Source of the DNA: Typha latifolia
Lineage: Eukaryota > Streptophyta > Magnoliopsida > Poales > Typhaceae
NCBI GenBank assembly: GCA_019914945.1
Contig: CM034111.1
Location: forward strand, 6,944,001 to 7,008,000
Direction of reading: 5' to 3'
DNA length: 64,000 nucleotides
The notes under the pieces were generated by a model. That model searched no databases, had not been told where the DNA came from, and saw only the letters and a program-made list of their open reading frames with translations. Shown here in pieces: positions 14,226 through 27,700 of this stretch; position 1 is the first letter of the stretch, and every line of letters begins with the position of its first letter. Both the position numbers and the translations under genes were made by a program.

Positions 14226-15033
14226 TGATATGATTCGGACTTCACCGATGTCGTCTCGAGCAAGGATACACCTTATGGGTGTCTTTTCTTATTGTGTTAG
14301 TATTTTATTCAGAGAAAAAAAAAGATTTCTGAGGTTGCGTTCGAACGTGGATGGGTGCGTTTGAACGCAATTGCGAACGTCGGCAAGCGTTCACAAATAT
14401 AGAGAACGCATTTGGTGCATTCGAACACATTCAACCACTTTTTCTAGGGTTAATAGTTGTCATTTTTGAATTGTTTGGTTAGCTTTTTAAGGTGTGGATG
14501 GTAACCAAAAAGAGAATATTGAATGGATTGAGTTTTTGCAATAATCTTCTTCCTCTCTTTCTCTCTCATTCCCTCATCCCACTTCACCGCCTCTAGCCTC
14601 CCTCGATCGACTACTCACCCTAGTCCCTTAAAGGCGGCCAACTCCTCATCTTTCTTCAAATCTCTATACATTTGCCCTAACCCTTTCCACCATCCATAAT
14701 CCTTCCACCATCACCGTCCCTATCGGTGCCACCCATTACTTCCGGCTTACCACCTCCATAATCCACCTAGGATCTCGTACCCTCATCCATAGATCCAAAG
14801 AATGGACTCCTTGATGTTTGCCCACTTATCCGAAGATATCTCCAAATCCCACCATCTGATTCACCTGAAATTAGATTCATTGGAAACCTCTTTTCTAGGA
14901 CTATGACCTGTCAAAATTTCACATTGATTTGATAGCTATATTTCCATGAATCCTTTTCTAAAGTTTTGTGCAAGATCTTGTCCAGATCTGAAAACGGGAT
15001 AGATCAAACCTTAATCTAGGGGAGATCATATCA
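14226..15033 (+). mobile_element. 3' LTR of gypsy element B
   Basis: Begins TGATATGATTCGG and ends ATCATATCA, giving 9-bp terminal inverted repeats. It aligns along its length with the 5' LTR at 9916-10754 but is 31 bp shorter. The following GCTAA corresponds to GCCGA before the 5' LTR. Confidence 0.85.
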
Positions 15034-15470
15034 GCTAAGTTGAGCTTACATGCCTATTTGGGCTCGCGAGCACCCCGAACCCTACGGATAGAGGGTTCGA
15101 TCAAGAAGCACCAAGTCGAGATACTTATTGACTAGGGCAGCACACATAATTTCATAGATGAGAAGTTGGTGTGACAAATTGGGTTGGGGGTGACTCCAAC
15201 TATCGGATTCGATGTAGCCATCAGAGATGACACAGTCTTGCGGACTGATAGTAGGTGTGATGGTGTTGAGGTGCAGATCCAAGGTGAGATGTTCCGGTTG
15301 GACCTGCACCCATTGGCGCTCAAGGGGGCTGACTTGGTTGTAGGAGTTTAATGTCTTCAAGGCTTAGGCCCAATCCTAGTTGATTTCAGCATGATGCGGA
15401 TGAACTTCGAGTATGAGGGGAGACTAATTCGACTCGAAGGGTTGCGGCTAGACCCTAGGGCTAGCCTTTG
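15034..15470 (+). pseudogene. Aspartic protease domain of element A, resumed after element B
   Basis: Directly after element B the sequence encodes LSLHAYLGSRAPRTLRIEGS, then VEILID, a stop, GSTHNFIDEKLV, VTPTIGFDVAIRD, LDLHPLALKGADLVVG and GLGPILVDFSMM. This is the gypsy protease that should follow the gag at 8350-9915. The active site is D-stop-GS, so it is dead. Its continuity with the gag proves that B is nested in A. Confidence 0.85.
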
Positions 15471-15600
15471 ATACACTTTACTAGAGTCTTTTCTTATTGT
15501 ACTAGTTATTTTATTTTAAAAAAAATGAAGTTCCTGTATGTCGTGTTCGAATGCAGGAGGGGGCGCATTCGAACGCCCTTGCAAACGCCTGCAGCCATAG
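15471..15600 (+). mobile_element. LTR fragment similar to element B LTR
   Basis: The words TCTTTTCTTATTGTACTAG and the following TTATTTTATTTTAAAAAAAATG resemble the first part of the element B LTR. GCATTCGAACGCCCTTGC follows. The fragment ends abruptly near 15600. It is probably the start of another related LTR left by deletion. Confidence 0.5.
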
Positions 15601-15679
15601 GGAGTAAGAGTTCAAGGTCAGTAGGTGGGTGTTCGTGCGTGTGCAACCATATCATCATCAAACATTGTGCCTGATACAA

Positions 15680-15908
15680 AACCAGAAGTTGTCACATCGC
15701 TATTTTGGGTCATTCCAAAGTCTTGGAGAGGATAGGTTCGATTGCATGTCGCCTTGAGCTGCCCGAGGGATCACAGGTTCATTCAGTTTTCTATATTTCG
15801 TTGCTGGGAGAGCGGAATGGAACTGATCAAGTGGTTTGGACATATTTGCCCGAGCCTTTAGAGGACATAGAGGTTATTGAGCCCGTGGGATATGAGATAG
15901 CTTCCTAG
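15680..15908 (+). pseudogene. C-terminal integrase/linker fragment of a gypsy element
   Basis: The frame encodes FGSFQVLERIGSIACRLELP, EGSQVHSVFYISLL and VVWTYLPEPLEDIEVIEP. This matches the linker after integrase in gypsy chromoviruses (compare [29 protein letters not shown] in element C). The rest of the RT/integrase is deleted. It ends with a TAG at 15906-15908. Confidence 0.8.
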
Positions 15909-18600
15909 CCACTTATTGTTTTTCTCGCTTTGGTTTTGTAGTAATTATTTGCTTGCTTGCTAAACAATAAGAATTTCTAGCTAGGGCATTTGAATGCTAG
16001 GAAGGCCTTTCAAATGCGAAATTCGAACACCTGCATAGCATTCGCAAAGTCCGAGAACTTGTTTTGGCCATTTGAACAACTTCACGAGGTCATTTGAATG
16101 CACGACGAAGAGTTCTTGTCTAGAGTATTTATTTTCTAGTCTTTTGTTATGTTATTTGCTTATAAGTCTCTAGTTAGTAGAATCAGACCAAAAGGCGTGG
16201 GTTAGGCCAACTGAGTCGAGGGTAGCCACCTATAAATACTTGTGGTGCGCACATGATTAGTAACTTTAGAGATTGAATCAAATCTTCTTCTTGTTTCATC
16301 TATCTTCTCCCTCAACCTCCCTCAACCTCCCTCAATCTAATTGACTACCATTATTGGCCGAGCTCCTTCCCTTTTCGTCTGGTCGCCCCTCTCGACCCTG
16401 AGAAATAACCTCCTTCTTTCCTCTCTTCTATGCTTTGCATAACACCTGATCTACCTAACACCTCCATTAATCCACCTTCACTAACCCTAGTTGAGCTCCA
16501 CTATCACCACCACTTGGCCACCCTTTTGTTGATCCATTATGATAGAGTCGATCCTCCATCCCAGATCTATCTAACCCCAAAATATCATACCGATCCAACC
16601 GAACCAATGGTGGGAAGCATGGAGCAGTGGCTACATCGAAGATTGAGTGTTTTTCCCAACTTGAGGTGTACCTCATATGGAAGGTCACAAACCAAGTTGG
16701 GATCAACACTCGGTCACTAAAGCACGAACCACCACAAGACCACAATGCGCATCAAGGATGGGAGAACTGCATGAGTTAGTAGAGGGAGCAGTTGTTGAAG
16801 AGAGCTAAAGGCTAGTCGGTCTCTCGGATTGGACCCAAGAAGGCAATCAGCTCGGTTGATCTGAGCCAACCAAAGGGTGCTTAGGAAGATCATATGATCG
16901 GGAGCAAGATAGGAAGCCATCGATGAGGTCAAGGTGACGAAAAAGTGGTGGAATGATATGACTCGAGCCAACCTAATTGTCTCGAGATAATAGATAAGGG
17001 ATATAACCCCTTATATTTGCTTGTGTGCTTTTGCAATTTAGTCCTTATTTAAGTTAGTTAGGTTGGGCTCTTAAAGCAGGCCGGTTGAGTTAAGTTAGAT
17101 GGCCACCAACTTATGGTGCATACACGTAGCATTGATGTTAGGTGCATTTGCTTTAGTTCTTTAATTAGGGTTAAGTCGAAGCATTCAGACTAGTCGAACC
17201 AAGTTGTACCATGGCCACCTATAAATATTTAGGTGCCGACAACATTTTAATTACCGAGTGAATATTGAACCCATTAGCATTGCTACAAGACTCTTCTCCC
17301 TTGCTCTCCCTCTCATGTGGCATCTTTCTCTCTCGCCAAGCTCCATCCTCGGTCGTGGTTAAGATCGTCGTCACCCTTCCTTTATGTCTGATCGTTCCCT
17401 CTCGTCCGTGAAAGTACGTCCACTTCTCCCTCTTCGTCTTACTTTATACTTTATCCCCACTACGGTGGCCATATCCACCTTCCAAAACCCCAACCCTAGC
17501 CAATTATTCCATTTTCCATCTTACACGTCCATATCGCCATCCATTGACCCTTGGTCAATATTTACAACATATTTTTATCACTTCTGATTGTCTTGATTCT
17601 AGTTGCCTTGAAACCCTCTATTTAGATAAAGTCTAGTTGAAAAGTGCAGCACCTATAAATCCATGAGAGAGCATTTGTAAAATGGCTCCAATCTCGAACG
17701 GGTATGAAACCTTACCCAACGCACAAACTACTCTAAAACGGGCACCTGAGCCCTTTGTCTCTGTGTTTTCACGTCGAGAATTCTTTGCAGATGAAGAGAT
17801 GTCAAAGGGGCTTATTACTTCCTAATTAAATTAATTAATTAAGAAATACTATATTTTCGATATCATATCTGTATATCTACATCCCGTGATATTTTTGGTA
17901 TATGGTTGACCTTTGAAGCCGCTGACTTGCCTTTGCTGCCCTCCTATAGCTTATGCTCGGCTTGGCCAATTACTCGAAATTCGCGGTTGTTCTATTTCTG
18001 AACCCATTGAGATGACCCAAGAATTTCTCTATTTCGATGAAGGCTGGTATGGGAGGTTGAATTGATAGGTCGGGTCGGGAAAGAAAGAATAACCCGAGTC
18101 GTAAATATTTCTTAGAACATGGAGTGTGAATCAAACCCATGTTTGAATTGAAACTGAGATACTGCCGCTTATCTCCAGCCCGTGAACTTAGCTGATACTA
18201 TGATAGCACCGAATTTTTCCAATTCGAACCTACTAGAGTTTTAGGCATTTGGACGATTAGATCGATCGGCATTGTCCTCCAAACTTCTAGTTCCAGAATT
18301 GTCCAAAGTTGGTCCTTTATTGAGATCACAACCACCCAAAGGGTGATCGTAGTATGATGGATTGTTTTCCCTATTTTGCATCATGAGAACAAGGTGAGGA
18401 AAGCATTGTAGGTTGTTACGGTTCGTGATTATAATACAGATTGGACCCTAACCAGCCTACCTCGAACTAGATCATTTTTGTGTCTAAAGAATAAAGCTCA
18501 CTAGCTAGGGTGTTCGAACACTAAGAAGGGTCGTTCGACCGTTTGAATGCCTACAGATCATTCTCATATACAGAGGCACTTTCAATATTGCATTTGAAAG
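15909..18600 (+). mobile_element. Cluster of degenerate related gypsy LTRs
   Basis: Several LTR pieces in + orientation follow one another: about 15909-16420 (CATTTGAATGC/CATTCGC words), an LTR starting TGATATGACTCGAG at 16953 preceded by a GAGGTCAAGGTGACG polypurine tract, and a third piece at about 18380-18600 (GTTCGAACAC, CGTTTGAATGCC) preceded by GAGAACAAGGTGAGGAAAGC. Each repeats the order polypurine tract, LTR start, TTCGAA-type words. No intact protein remains, and exact boundaries could not be set. 17600-18340 shows nothing recognisable. Confidence 0.55.
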
Positions 18601-18769
18601 TTTTGTGTTTAGTTTTGTCCTGAGTTGTCTCTCGATCTTGAATTATCTTCATGAAGGGCGATTGTAACAATAACAATCCACTTATGTAAACTTTAGAATA
18701 TAATAAAAGTATAGTATCGTTTAGAAAGTATTCCATCATATTAATGATGGCCGTGCTAGTGGCCGATGC

Positions 18770-19480
18770 TATGCGGTTCCGCTCGGCAGGCCCCCATGTG
18801 CCATTTGTACACATTTATAATATTTTTAATAAATATTTTAGAATATCTAGATATATTTTTAGATCTTCGATATGCAATCTATAGTTTTTGGTTTAAATAT
18901 ATGCATTAGAGAACCTACATTATAGTGCTTTATCTTTAGATTATTTTTGTAAATGACCTATTTTATTAACGATAAAGCAACAATTAAATATAAATACTAT
19001 TCCACATATAGTATGATTGAATGCATTCATCAAAACTAATATTAATGATCGAACACTTTATAATAAAATTGAACAAACAATAATATTTAACACATAATAT
19101 TAATTAATAATAATTTAATGATTAAAACTAATATCTAGTTGAACGTAAAATAAAGAGGAGATCAAATATTTCATTTGCTGGCACAAGAATAACACTAGAA
19201 TGTTGCATTAAATACCGTCGATATTCTTCAAAATTCATTCACTGATAGTATTGCTCGTTGTAACGTCTCACATAGTCTTCATATAAATAGGAATTGTATA
19301 ATTCTCCTACGATATGATATTGAACATGAAAGGGAACAATAAGCACCGACATAGACCGTGCACACCATAAACATATGTATATTGCGGATATCGACTTTGA
19401 TAATGGTGTTGTGGCATTGGTGAGTGATTGATATGATGATATTGATGAACTCATCATCCTGTGGGCGCATCTCTCTTGAT
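18770..19480 (-). mobile_element. Remnant of a hAT element (3' half)
   Basis: Read on the minus strand this region resembles 34783-35870. Shared items are an [20 protein letters not shown] C-terminal transposase tail (about 19250-19300) and a long AT-rich tail ending in a CATGTGCCATT/GGCATAT-type block. The coding part is only a fragment. It lies between the protease and the dioxygenase gene. Confidence 0.5.
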
Positions 19481-19589
19481 GTTTTGCTACCTACAGACTC
19501 AAATCCTTCACAAAAATAATACCTCTTTAAGAAGGTTGTGTAACATGGATGTATGTCTTATCTCTATCATCACTGCCTACATACATTCA

Positions 19590-20090
19590 CACATATAGAG
19601 GACGTGAATTGTGCGTTCGAACGCTTGCATACGTTTGTACATACAGAGGACGTGAATTATGCGTTCGAACGCACTGGCCCCCGTCGATCAGTGAAAATGT
19701 ATTGTTTCTATGTTTACTATTTATTAGTTTGACTTGTTAGGTTAGCCTCTTAATATTTGGATGGGAACCTAATTGAGATTATCAAGGAATATTGAGTTTT
19801 CTTCCCTTCTCCCTCAACCCTAGCTCTTCTCCCTCCTCACTCAAGCCCTAGCCGTTTATCATCTCGATACTAGTTACCCCTAATACCCCTTAACTATCGG
19901 GTCCTCCCTCCTCCTTGGGATCTCTGACCAATTTCTCCCTCATCCTTATCCTTTCAGAACCTCGTGCCACCAAATCTATCACCATTACCACCACCTTCAT
20001 TATCATCATCACCATCACCTGCCATCTCCACCTCCACTGCAATATTGTTTATTTTCACCCTAGGTGCAGTGTAATCAAAATCTGCAAAGG
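19590..20090 (+). mobile_element. Fragment of element B-type LTR
   Basis: Contains two TGCGTTCGAACGC palindromes (about 19612 and 19662), then TTAGGTTAGCCTCTTAA and GGATGGGAACC. These occur in the same order in the LTRs at 9916 and 14226. Pyrimidine-rich sequence follows, as in those LTRs. Both ends appear truncated. Confidence 0.6.
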
Positions 20091-21313
20091 GCATGAATGT
20101 AAAAAACGTAGATCAAGAAGATACAGAACGATCTCGACTAGTTTGGTAATTTTCTGACTACGAAAGAATATTTTAAAAATATTCTCCTTCACTGCACAAA
20201 CTTCTTCTATACATCCGAGTTTAATCGAGAACAGACACACAATTTATATCACCGAGCTTGATTGAGCCTTATTGATCTCCAGCTGTTAGACTTGTGATGA
20301 TCCCTCTCCTCACAATTGATATAAATCATACTCCACACAAGATAATATAATTTAAATGATTTACTTTAATTCCTCTAAATTGAATGACTTTATTTAAGCC
20401 TCTAGATTACTTATATAGAGATAAGAAACATCTTACTTCGTACTAGAAAATGAAATTCCAAGTTTGAACAGGTTTCCGAATTTTTTGTTTCTATTCTTCA
20501 CCTGCCATCCGTACGACTTTACTTTTCTTAAGTGAAGCATTTCAGCTATCTCGATGCCCTTGGCCTCATCCAGACGAGGTCCGAAAGTTTGCATGTTGAT
20601 TTTGCTTTTATTCTCATTTTCACTTGATTTCTTTGCACAATCCAATCTTTCATAAGTTGTGACTCGTCTATATACGAAACCAATTTGTATAGTTCAATTA
20701 AATGTAATTTTATCTGCGAATTTGCCATTACAAAACTATCAATGTTATATTGTGCAAATTTCAATCTTTGATTCTAGTGGACTTTTATAACCACCAGGTT
20801 AATCTATACAATTTCTTTTTACTTAAAAAAAAATTAGATCAAAGGTTCAAGGAAACTCAGGAACCCACCAATCTTAACTCCGACGATTTGTCCAATCGAA
20901 ACAGGCATTTACTTTTCAGATACATATGGACGGAGTTTGTACTACCACCAAAGAAACAATAAAGTGCCTTCAAGTACATTATTCAAAGAACTCGTTCAAA
21001 ATCCAGCAATCTACAATTTCATAACATCAGCAAAGAGTAATAATTAACATGAAAAGAGAAGTGATACAGTTAGTATGAGAAAGAGAAGATTGACCATCAG
21101 GAGTGGGGCATAGAATGCGGATTCCCATTCGAAACAAAATGGAAAAAGGAATATTCTTAGCATTACTATAACAAAGACCAAGTGACCAACATAGTAAAAA
21201 TTGTATTGAAATTGTGATAACAATTTATCCAAGAAATGTAAGGCGACATAATTAAATTGATATTTGATGTACAAAGTACATAAAAATCTTACAGATAAAG
21301 CTCAAAATATGGA
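20091..21313. other. Intergenic region downstream of the dioxygenase gene
   Basis: AT-rich sequence with short, unrelated open frames. It includes the 3' untranslated region and terminator region of the minus-strand dioxygenase gene just left of 21314. No further gene or clear repeat was recognised. Confidence 0.4.
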
Positions 21314-21761
21314 TCACATGACAAAATTGGTAAGGACCTTGCGAACTAGATGCTCTCCATATACAACCTTTTCATATCGTAATATACCACCTGTCTTTTG
21401 TTTACAGAAATCCAAGGGCTCTATGCTTGCATCAAAGTTTGGCTGCATAATGTTATTCAAAACAATGAGGAAATTAACAATATCGAACAAAGAAAAAGTT
21501 GCGGGGTTTAATTACCTCATAGAAGAATGCAACAGAAACTCTATACTTGGGAGAATTGTTGATTACTCTGTGTAAGGTTGGCTCATAGAGTCCATTGGAC
21601 CACACCTAAAATTTCTAAAACCGATCAATGGGCATCTAAGTTAATAGAGAGAAAAAAAGGAATGTATGGTGAATAATAACCTTTAACATATCCCCAATAT
21701 TACAAACAAAGGTACCAGGGATCGGCACAGCATAAATCCATTCACCAGATCGATTTCTTAC
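21314..21761 (-). CDS. Dioxygenase gene, exons 10-12
   Basis: Exon 10 (21761-21681) encodes [20 protein letters not shown] to GDMLK. Exon 11 (21605-21516) encodes [20 protein letters not shown] and [10 protein letters not shown], with the third iron ligand and the 2OG-binding Arg/Ser. Exon 12 (21442-21314) encodes [13 protein letters not shown] to [16 protein letters not shown] and a TGA stop. Introns 10 and 11 are 75 and 73 bp. Confidence 0.92.
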
Positions 21762-24700
21762 CTGCAATTGAGCTCACACAACCAAGAATAATTTTTATAA
21801 TCTGAGATATTCTGACTAATGCGTACTCTATGTACTGTTAATTGACACCATGGTTTCACACATAGAATCAGATGCAAGAAGTAATCTACTTTATGACAAA
21901 TTAACAATTTCAATTAAACCTTGAGGACAAGAATTTCTGAATCCCGTGGGTTCTGAGCTTCATGTTGCAGAAGATAACAGGAAGAATACAGCTACTACCA
22001 TCTTCCTTGTAACTTCTAGGTGAAAGGTCTTTCTAGTGGCACACTATTAGATAATCAGATTTGATCAGTCTGCTTGCGCCTACCAAGATTTTGTTCCAGA
22101 ATGGGGAGAATAAATTAGTGTTAACACTGTACTGGTTAATGCTATGATAATGGTATTGAAAAGCAAGGGTAAACTCACATGGGCACCACATGTTGCACTG
22201 TTAACTTGCACAAATTTTCCTACTAATGCTAGAAAGTGACTGAAGAATTACATACAAAAATGGATTCCACCTTAAAAAAAAATGATGGGTGTCAATCATA
22301 AAGAATAGGTCCATGAATTCTAGATGCCGGCCTTTTTCTTGTAATCATAGTTCCTAAAATCAGCCGATCCCAAGTTAGATTGTGAGAACCAAAAAAAAAA
22401 ATTGATTTTAATTTAATGGAGAAAATTAAATTTTAATTTTAATTTAAAATCAGCCGATCCCTCATGCTCCTCGGTAAGCCCTCTCTCATCCCTCTAATTT
22501 AATTTTAATTTAATGGAGAAAATTAGAAGTACCTAATTTCAGTGTTGCGGCCTCATCGGTGAACCTCGCCGGCCGGCGGCTTTGGATTGCTGCTGCTCCA
22601 CCACTGGAAGCCTCTTGCCATTTGGTCTGGTGCCGTCGGTGTTCGCCTTTCGAGCCCTTGTGGCTCCAGTCGCCATCGGCCATTGTGTTGATCGTCTTCT
22701 GTGGTTTCTCCTCCACCTCGTGAGGACAGCGACGTCGTGAGAGAGTCGAGAGGCTTGAGGTGTGGTCGTTAAACCATCGCCGGCGGACACTTTCTCCCCC
22801 TATCTTCTCTTCCTTGTGTTGGTAGCGGGAGGGAAAGGATTTGGTTGGGCTCAGGTTTAACCTGAGCCAACCATTTTTCTTATGATTTTGAGTTTGGGTT
22901 CGGGTCTAGATTTTGGATCCAAAGATTCGACTCGAACCACTTAAATGGAGGGTGAGTTGCGGGACCCATAGCCCAGTCCATTGTTTTTGGCTGGGCCTTG
23001 ACCCAGCCCAATCTAATGGATAATTTAACCCATTTTATTTTTTTTTAGTTTTAAATTTTAGAAATATTGATATTATTCAAATTAAAATTTTTTTTATTAT
23101 TTATTATTAAAGGTGGTGATTTTTAGCACGTGAGCTAGAGATTTAATATTTCAGTTGTCTTGCCTAGACATAGGTAAGTGGGTTCACTCACATATTTATT
23201 TTTATTATACTTCGTATCTTTGTCAAACCATGTAATTTGCTATGTGCAAATTTATTTATTTCATTCTTACGTGCAAATTTAATTGTTACATTTTCTGTGT
23301 GCATTTAATTATTAACTCAGTGCATCGCTATACCTTGTGCAAATTATAAATTTTGGTGAAAAAAAAATAAAACTAGTATTGGTATGACTTAGAGAACAGT
23401 TCCGGTATAGATCGCTTGTGGCTTTCTATGGTGACTAAGTCTATCTGGAAGTCTAGGGAAAGTCCTATATCAGATCATTACGGTGACTTTCTTAGGTGAC
23501 TCTGGCGGGGTTAGAGAACAGTCTCGGAATGAATGAGAAATTTCCTAGGTGACTCTAACCTCTCTCAACGGTTAGTAGAAAAGACAAGGTGTGCTGATCA
23601 CTTAATAACACCACCTGATGACCTTAACCGGATTAGCTATGAGGAAAAGCCCCAAGCGCCATCTCAAAGTGACTTCTAGTTGATGTGGATCTATAGGATA
23701 TAAACACATTGAGACAAATGACAGTATAAATATTAAAAAGATATTAATATATTGAAACTATGCAAGGCTACAAGTTATGACTCTTTATTGTTATCATTGT
23801 CATTATTTAAGAGCATACCTGTTGTAAATTGTTATATATATTATTGAACTTATGTTTTATTTAATATTATAAAATTTTAGAATTTATTTGGTTTTCGAGT
23901 GGATTGCACTCACTGAGCTATAGTTGTCGGCTCATGGATTTCTTCTTATCTTTTTATTTTATTTTATTATCTTTGGTAATAGTCAGTGTGGCGACTGAGT
24001 GAGACGCACCTAGACCCTACCTCCACTTAAGACCTACCTATTTACCTTTTCACTCTTTTGGATTTTATGTTTTAGATTAATTGTTAATTTTTATTTTGTT
24101 TAGAGACTCAAACAATAACATTGTTTTATGTTCATTGCCATTGTACACTTAGGAAGTATTAGTAAGTCTTCATGTATCTTGAGTTGCATGGCCGGTCATG
24201 ATTTCGATTTCGGGTCATGACAATGTTAGTATTAGAGCGTAAATTTTAGTCATCCTAAATCACCTTTAGAGTTATATAGAGGTCCGGTTGCATAAGCTCT
24301 GGCGTTACGAAATTATTTGTTATATTCAGTAAAATTATTCTTATCTCGTTTATAAATCTTGAAGGGGCAATATGTATACGCGTCGTCGTCGACGAGTTGC
24401 GACCCAGAGTTTATCTCCTGACAGGAGTAGGGAGCAAGAGCTGGCAAATTGGCTCCTGCTCAAGTGCCAGCTCTTGCACCAACTTCTATTCCTAGGTTGG
24501 GATCAGAAACTATTCCCGCCCAGAATCCTACTTCTATCCAGACTTCTGCTCCTGCCTAGAATCCTACTCCTACCTAAACTCCTACTCCTACCTAGACTCC
24601 TACTCCTATCCAGACTCCTACCCCTGCCCAGATCCCCACTCCTGCCCTAATTCCTGCTACTAATACAGTGATATCAGTGCTACAGATCGTTCTTCAGGCC

Positions 24701-27700
24701 ATTGGAGGACAGTTATCGCAGACTCCAGCTATATCAGAGTCTTAGTCTAGATAGGAGTACAGTGTTTGAGAAATTTCTGAAGGCATCTCCACCTGCCTTT
24801 AGGGGTACTTGATCCAATTGAAGCAGAGGCATGGCTGTTGCGGATCGAGAAGATATTGCGAGTATTGGATTGTTCAGAGGATCAAATGTCAGAATCAGAA
24901 AAAAAAAAATTGGAGGGTTGAGAGAGGAGGGTGCATGTGCTCTGCACGTGCAGCCCTCCCCTCTCCCTCTCCGGCACGCGACGAGGCGCAAAAAGGATTT
25001 TATCTAATCTGAATTATATTAGATTTGATCCTCTCTTAATCTATAAATTAAACCATAAATTTTCTCTCTCCCCTTAATCCCCTCAGCCCCCTCCCCCTCC
25101 TCTCTTCTTCCCCTCCTTCGTTTTCTTTTTGGTTCTCACCATCAGAGTCGTCGCTATGGAATCGGATCGCCGGAGCGCCGCCGGAGCAATCAAAGACCAC
25201 CATACGACTAATTGATAAGCCCTCTCCCACCCATAAATTTTAATTAAAGTTTAATAGGGTAAATCGAAAATACCTAATTTGGGGTTTCGGCTTCATCGGC
25301 GAATCAGGCTGGCCGGCAGCTTCGGGTCGCAACCGCATCGTCACCGGAAGCTTTGTGCTCCAACCTCGGTATCGGTGATGTCTTCTAGGGAGCCCTCGCG
25401 GCTCCAATCGACATCGGCCTTGGCGTCGGTCGTCGGTGATGAGGACGACGAAGTAGAGAGAGAGAGAGGGAACTGGTCGTGACCCGCTGCCGGCAGAGTC
25501 ACCGGCGGCCACTCTCTCTGATTTTCTTCCCTTCCTCGCGTCGGACGCGAGAAGGGAGAAAAAGGGGTGGGTTGGGCTCAGGTTTAACCCGAGCCAACCC
25601 TTTTTTCTTTTGAATTCGGGTTCGGGTTCGGGTTTGGATTTCGGATCCACAGACCCGACTCGAACCAATTAAATTGGATGGGCTGCGGGCTAAACCACAG
25701 CCCAATCCATTTTCTTGGCTGAGCCTTGGCCCAACCCGATTAGTTTCTTTTGGCTGGGCTTTGGCCCAGCCCGATTAGCTTCATTTTTGGAATGGGCTGG
25801 GCTACAGCCCAATCCAATGGGTAACTAAACCCATTTTACTTCTTTTTAGTTTTAAAATTTTAAAAATATTGATATTATTCAAATTAAAAATTTTATTATT
25901 ATTTATTATTTAAGGTAGTGATTTTTAGTATGTGAGTTAGAGATTTGAGATTTCGGTTGTCTTGTCTAGACTCAGGTGAGTGGATTCACTCACATATTTA
26001 TTTTATTATATTTTGTACCTTTGTCAGACTATGTAAATTTTCTGTGTGCAAATTATTTATTTTACCCTTACGTGCAAAAATTTAATTGTTATAATTTCTG
26101 TGTGCAAATCTATTTATTTCATTCGTACATGCAAAAATTTAATTGTTATGTTTTCTGTGTGCATTTAATCATTATACTCAGTGCATCACCATACTTTGTG
26201 CAAATATTAAATTTAGTGAAAAGAAAAATGAGACTAGTATTGGTACGACTTAGAGAATAGTCCCGGTATAAATCGCTTGTGATTTTCCGTGGTGACTCAA
26301 GTCTATTTGGAAGTCCAGGGGAAAGTCCTAAATCAAATTACTGCGGTAACTTTCTTAGGTGACTCTGGCGGAGTTAGGGAACAATCCTAAGACGAATGAG
26401 AAATTTCCTAGGTGACTCTAACTTCTCTCAATGGTTAGTGGAAAAGACAGAGTGTGTTGATCACATAGTGATACCATCTGATGACCCTAACTAGATCAGC
26501 TATGAAGAAAAATCCCGAGCGTCATCTCGAGGTGACTTCTAGTTGATGTGGATCCATAGGATTTAGACCCATTGAGACATATGACAGTATAAATATTGAA
26601 AAGATATTAATATGTTGAAACCGTGCAAGGTTACAAGTTGTGACTCTCTCTATTATTATCATTGTTATTATTTAAAAAGCATGCCTATTGTATATTGTCA
26701 TCGATATTGTTGCTTTTAGTTTAATTTTATTCAGCATTAATATGATTTAAAATTTATTTGGTTTTCGAGTGGATTCCACTCACTGAGCTATAATTGTTAG
26801 CTCATGGATTCTTTTTTTTGTATTTATTTATCTATCTCAGGTAATAGTCAGCGGGGCGACTGAGTGAGATGTACCCGGACTCCACCTCCACATAGGATTC
26901 ACCTATTTACTTTTCCGCTCTTTTAGATTTTATGCTTTAGATTAGAAATTTTATTTATTTAGTTTAGAGACTCAAAAACATTAACATTATTTTATGTTTA
27001 TTGCAATTAGTTTTGAATTTAATAAAACAGATTTTCATTTTATTTATTTATTTTTCCATCGTACACGTAGAAAGTATTAATAAGGCTTCGTATATCTCAA
27101 GCATATTGAGATGCATGGCCAGTCATGATTCCTATTTTGGGTCGTGACATCAAAGGGTTACTCTGACAACCTATATGTTCGAGGATTGGGCAGAGCATTG
27201 GTGGTAGATGATCGAGTGTCAGTACATTGGACGGGAGAAGGAGCTGACTTGAGAAAACTTTAAGAGGGATTTTCTTCGAGAAGTACTATCCTTGGGCCTT
27301 AAAGAAGAAGAAACATGACGAGTTATTTGAGCCGAGACAGGGAGGCATGTCTGTGGACTTTGAGACGAGGTTCACCGAGTTGTTGCGATTTGTTCTACAT
27401 ATAGCAGCGAGCGAGGATGAGAAAGTTAGCTTCTTCGAGGGTAAGTTGCGGCCAACCATCAGAGATAGGATATCACTTTTCTAGTGCCAGACACTTCCAG
27501 AAATGGTATCTAAGGCACTCCTCACTGAGAGAAACATTCGGGTCAAGAAGATCGGATGAAGGACTAGTCAAGTACTAGAACCGAGTTTGCGTCCTAGCCA
27601 GTGAAGAGTTAAAGAATAAAATTATGTCAAAGGCTCACAGTTCAGAATTCAATATCCACCCAGGCAGCATGAAAATGTATATAGAGATTTGTGAGAAAAT

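Noticed and set aside
25240..25705. Minus-strand frames of 60-140 codons in 22510-22790, 25048-25705 and 29361-29669
   Set aside because: The same GC-rich stretch recurs in all three LTR copies of element E, so the frames are LTR sequence, not genes.
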